Of a stretch of 24,508 nt of DNA, positions 23,976-24,508 are shown in pieces. Position 1 is the stretch's first letter, and each line of letters begins with the position of its first letter. The translations under genes were made by a program, and so were the position numbers. The notes beneath the pieces were generated by a model. It ran no database searches. It saw only the letters and a list, made by a program, of their open reading frames with translations, and had not been told where the DNA came from. This DNA is from CAG-791 sp964386925 (lineage in GTDB: Bacteria > Bacillota > Clostridia > Lachnospirales > Lachnospiraceae). The stretch spans positions 1 to 24,508 of the forward strand of contig CAYLUU010000031.1 of the NCBI GenBank assembly GCA_964386925.1. The letters run 5' to 3'.

Positions 23976-24000
23976 TCTCTGCTCCTCACATGCAGGTGCC
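23953..24000 (-). promoter_or_regulatory. Strong hairpin presenting a ribosome site and ATG in its loop
   Basis: Arms GGCACC-T-GCATGTGA and TCACATGC-G-GGTGCC (minus strand) pair at 14 of 15 positions around an 18-base loop. The loop contains GGAG and the ATG of the 25-codon frame. No U-tract follows, so it is not a classical terminator. It separates the adhesin gene from secY2 and could act in translation control, mRNA processing or partial attenuation. Confidence 0.6.
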
Positions 24001-24121
24001 ATGCCCGCTCACTCTTTCATGTTCCGTGTCTGTTCACATCCAGCTTCACATCCGGCATATCAAGGTTCCCGAAGAACATCGAGATGCAAGCGTTAAAAAC
24101 CACCATTACTCTAATAATACA

Positions 24122-24508
24122 TTACTTCTTGCGATCCTTGCGGCTGCGGCGCTTCGCACCAAGGCCGAACAGGCCGCCGCTGGTCAGCATTGCCAGAAGT
24201 GAGCCAAGAAGGTTCCCTTCGTCACCTGTTCCGTGGCCTCTGGTTGCTCCCAGCACCTTTCCGCCGTCCTGATCGCGATCACGAGTTACGCCCAATACCT
24301 CTCTGTCAGTATCCGTATCGGTGTCCGTATCCGTATCCGTGTCAGTATCTGTGTCGGTGTCCGTATCTGTGTCAGTATCGGTGTCCGTATCCGTGTCGGT
24401 ATCACCCTCCCGTCTCGGTATGCGCTCCTGCCAACGTCCCTTGTCGCTGCTGCGCTCGGTCCGCTCCAGAACAACCCTGAACTTCTTGTCAATGGAGGCC
24501 TCGCCGTG
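24122..24508 (-). CDS. C-terminal part of a surface adhesin with Asp-Thr repeat and atypical sorting signal (partial)
   Basis: The last 128 residues of a protein whose start lies beyond the window. A charged segment (HGEASIDKKFRVVLERTERS and on) is followed by sixteen Asp-Thr pairs, then VLGVTRDRDQDGGK and VLGATRGHGTGDEGN. A hydrophobic segment (LLGSLLAMLTSGGLFGLGA) and a basic tail (KRRSRKDRKK) end it. This is the layout of a sortase substrate, but the LPxTG site is replaced by RGHGTGD after a VLGxTR motif. Acidic hydroxy-amino-acid repeats next to the wall anchor recall the Ser-Asp stalks of staphylococcal adhesins. Directly upstream of secY2, it is the natural aSec substrate, exported after glycosylation of Ser/Thr and held on the wall. 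Confidence 0.8.
   Translation of the reverse strand, partial: HGEASIDKKFRVVLERTERSSDKGRWQERIPRREGDTDTDTDTDTDTDTDTDTDTDTDTDTDTDTDTDREVLGVTRDRDQDGGKVLGATRGHGTGDEGNLLGSLLAMLTSGGLFGLGAKRRSRKDRKK
24305..24403 (-). repeat. 6-bp coding repeat (GAY-ACN) encoding Asp-Thr pairs
   Basis: Ninety-nine bases encode sixteen Asp-Thr pairs plus a final Asp, with synonymous variation (GAT/GAC; ACA/ACC/ACG/ACT). The frame is kept while third positions vary, so the repeat is under protein-level selection, though length change by slippage remains possible. It forms a stalk before the anchor. Confidence 0.9.

Noticed and set aside
24298..24410. Short-period repeat that might be taken for a CRISPR array or a non-coding satellite
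   Set aside because: The period is 6 bp with no spacers, and it keeps the Asp-Thr reading frame with synonymous variation, so it is a coding repeat.

Overview
The window looks like a Clostridia-type Bacillota genome, probably Lachnospiraceae. The reasons are strong Shine-Dalgarno sites, moderate G+C, a MATE/MgtE/YigZ/QueT housekeeping mix, a DUF5722-like secreted protein and sortase-type surface-protein anchoring. This taxonomic call is inference. It is scaffold sequence: two 100-base N blocks (2557-2656 and 4576-4675) split it into three contigs. The middle contig (2657-4575) holds only a MATE transporter and a divergent TetR-type regulator, each cut off at a gap.

Left part (1-2556): an IS200-type insertion sequence with a single Y1/HUH transposase and terminal hairpins, then a secreted glycoside-hydrolase-like protein. 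Centre (4676-12454): mgtE preceded by an overlapping short upstream ORF, a YigZ/IMPACT-family protein, a class A penicillin-binding protein with an Ala/Gln-rich coiled-coil tail, a QueT-type transporter on the + strand with a strong terminator, and a membrane-anchored coiled-coil protein whose frame is interrupted near its 5' end by TAG. A tRNA-Thr(GGU) follows, with a clear promoter and terminator.

Right part (13085-24508): one long minus-strand block, read right to left. It contains the C-terminal end of a surface adhesin with an Asp-Thr repeat and an unusual sorting signal, secY2, asp1, asp2, asp3, secA2, an MBOAT acyltransferase, an SGNH/DltD-like partner, then a terminator. This is an accessory Sec (aSec) export locus of the kind that glycosylates, O-acetylates and exports one serine/threonine-rich adhesin. 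Here it is followed by a second, extracytoplasmic acyl-transfer pair (MBOAT plus SGNH) that is not part of the classical streptococcal locus. This is the most interesting system in the window.

Three related inverted repeats of 76-84 bp (3978-4061, 6155-6236, 14733-14808) lie in the same orientation just upstream of three minus-strand coding regions: the MATE gene, the mgtE leader ORF and the SGNH gene. They may be a shared leader element or a MITE-like repeat. A 25-codon ORF upstream of secY2 has its Shine-Dalgarno and ATG in the loop of a strong hairpin.
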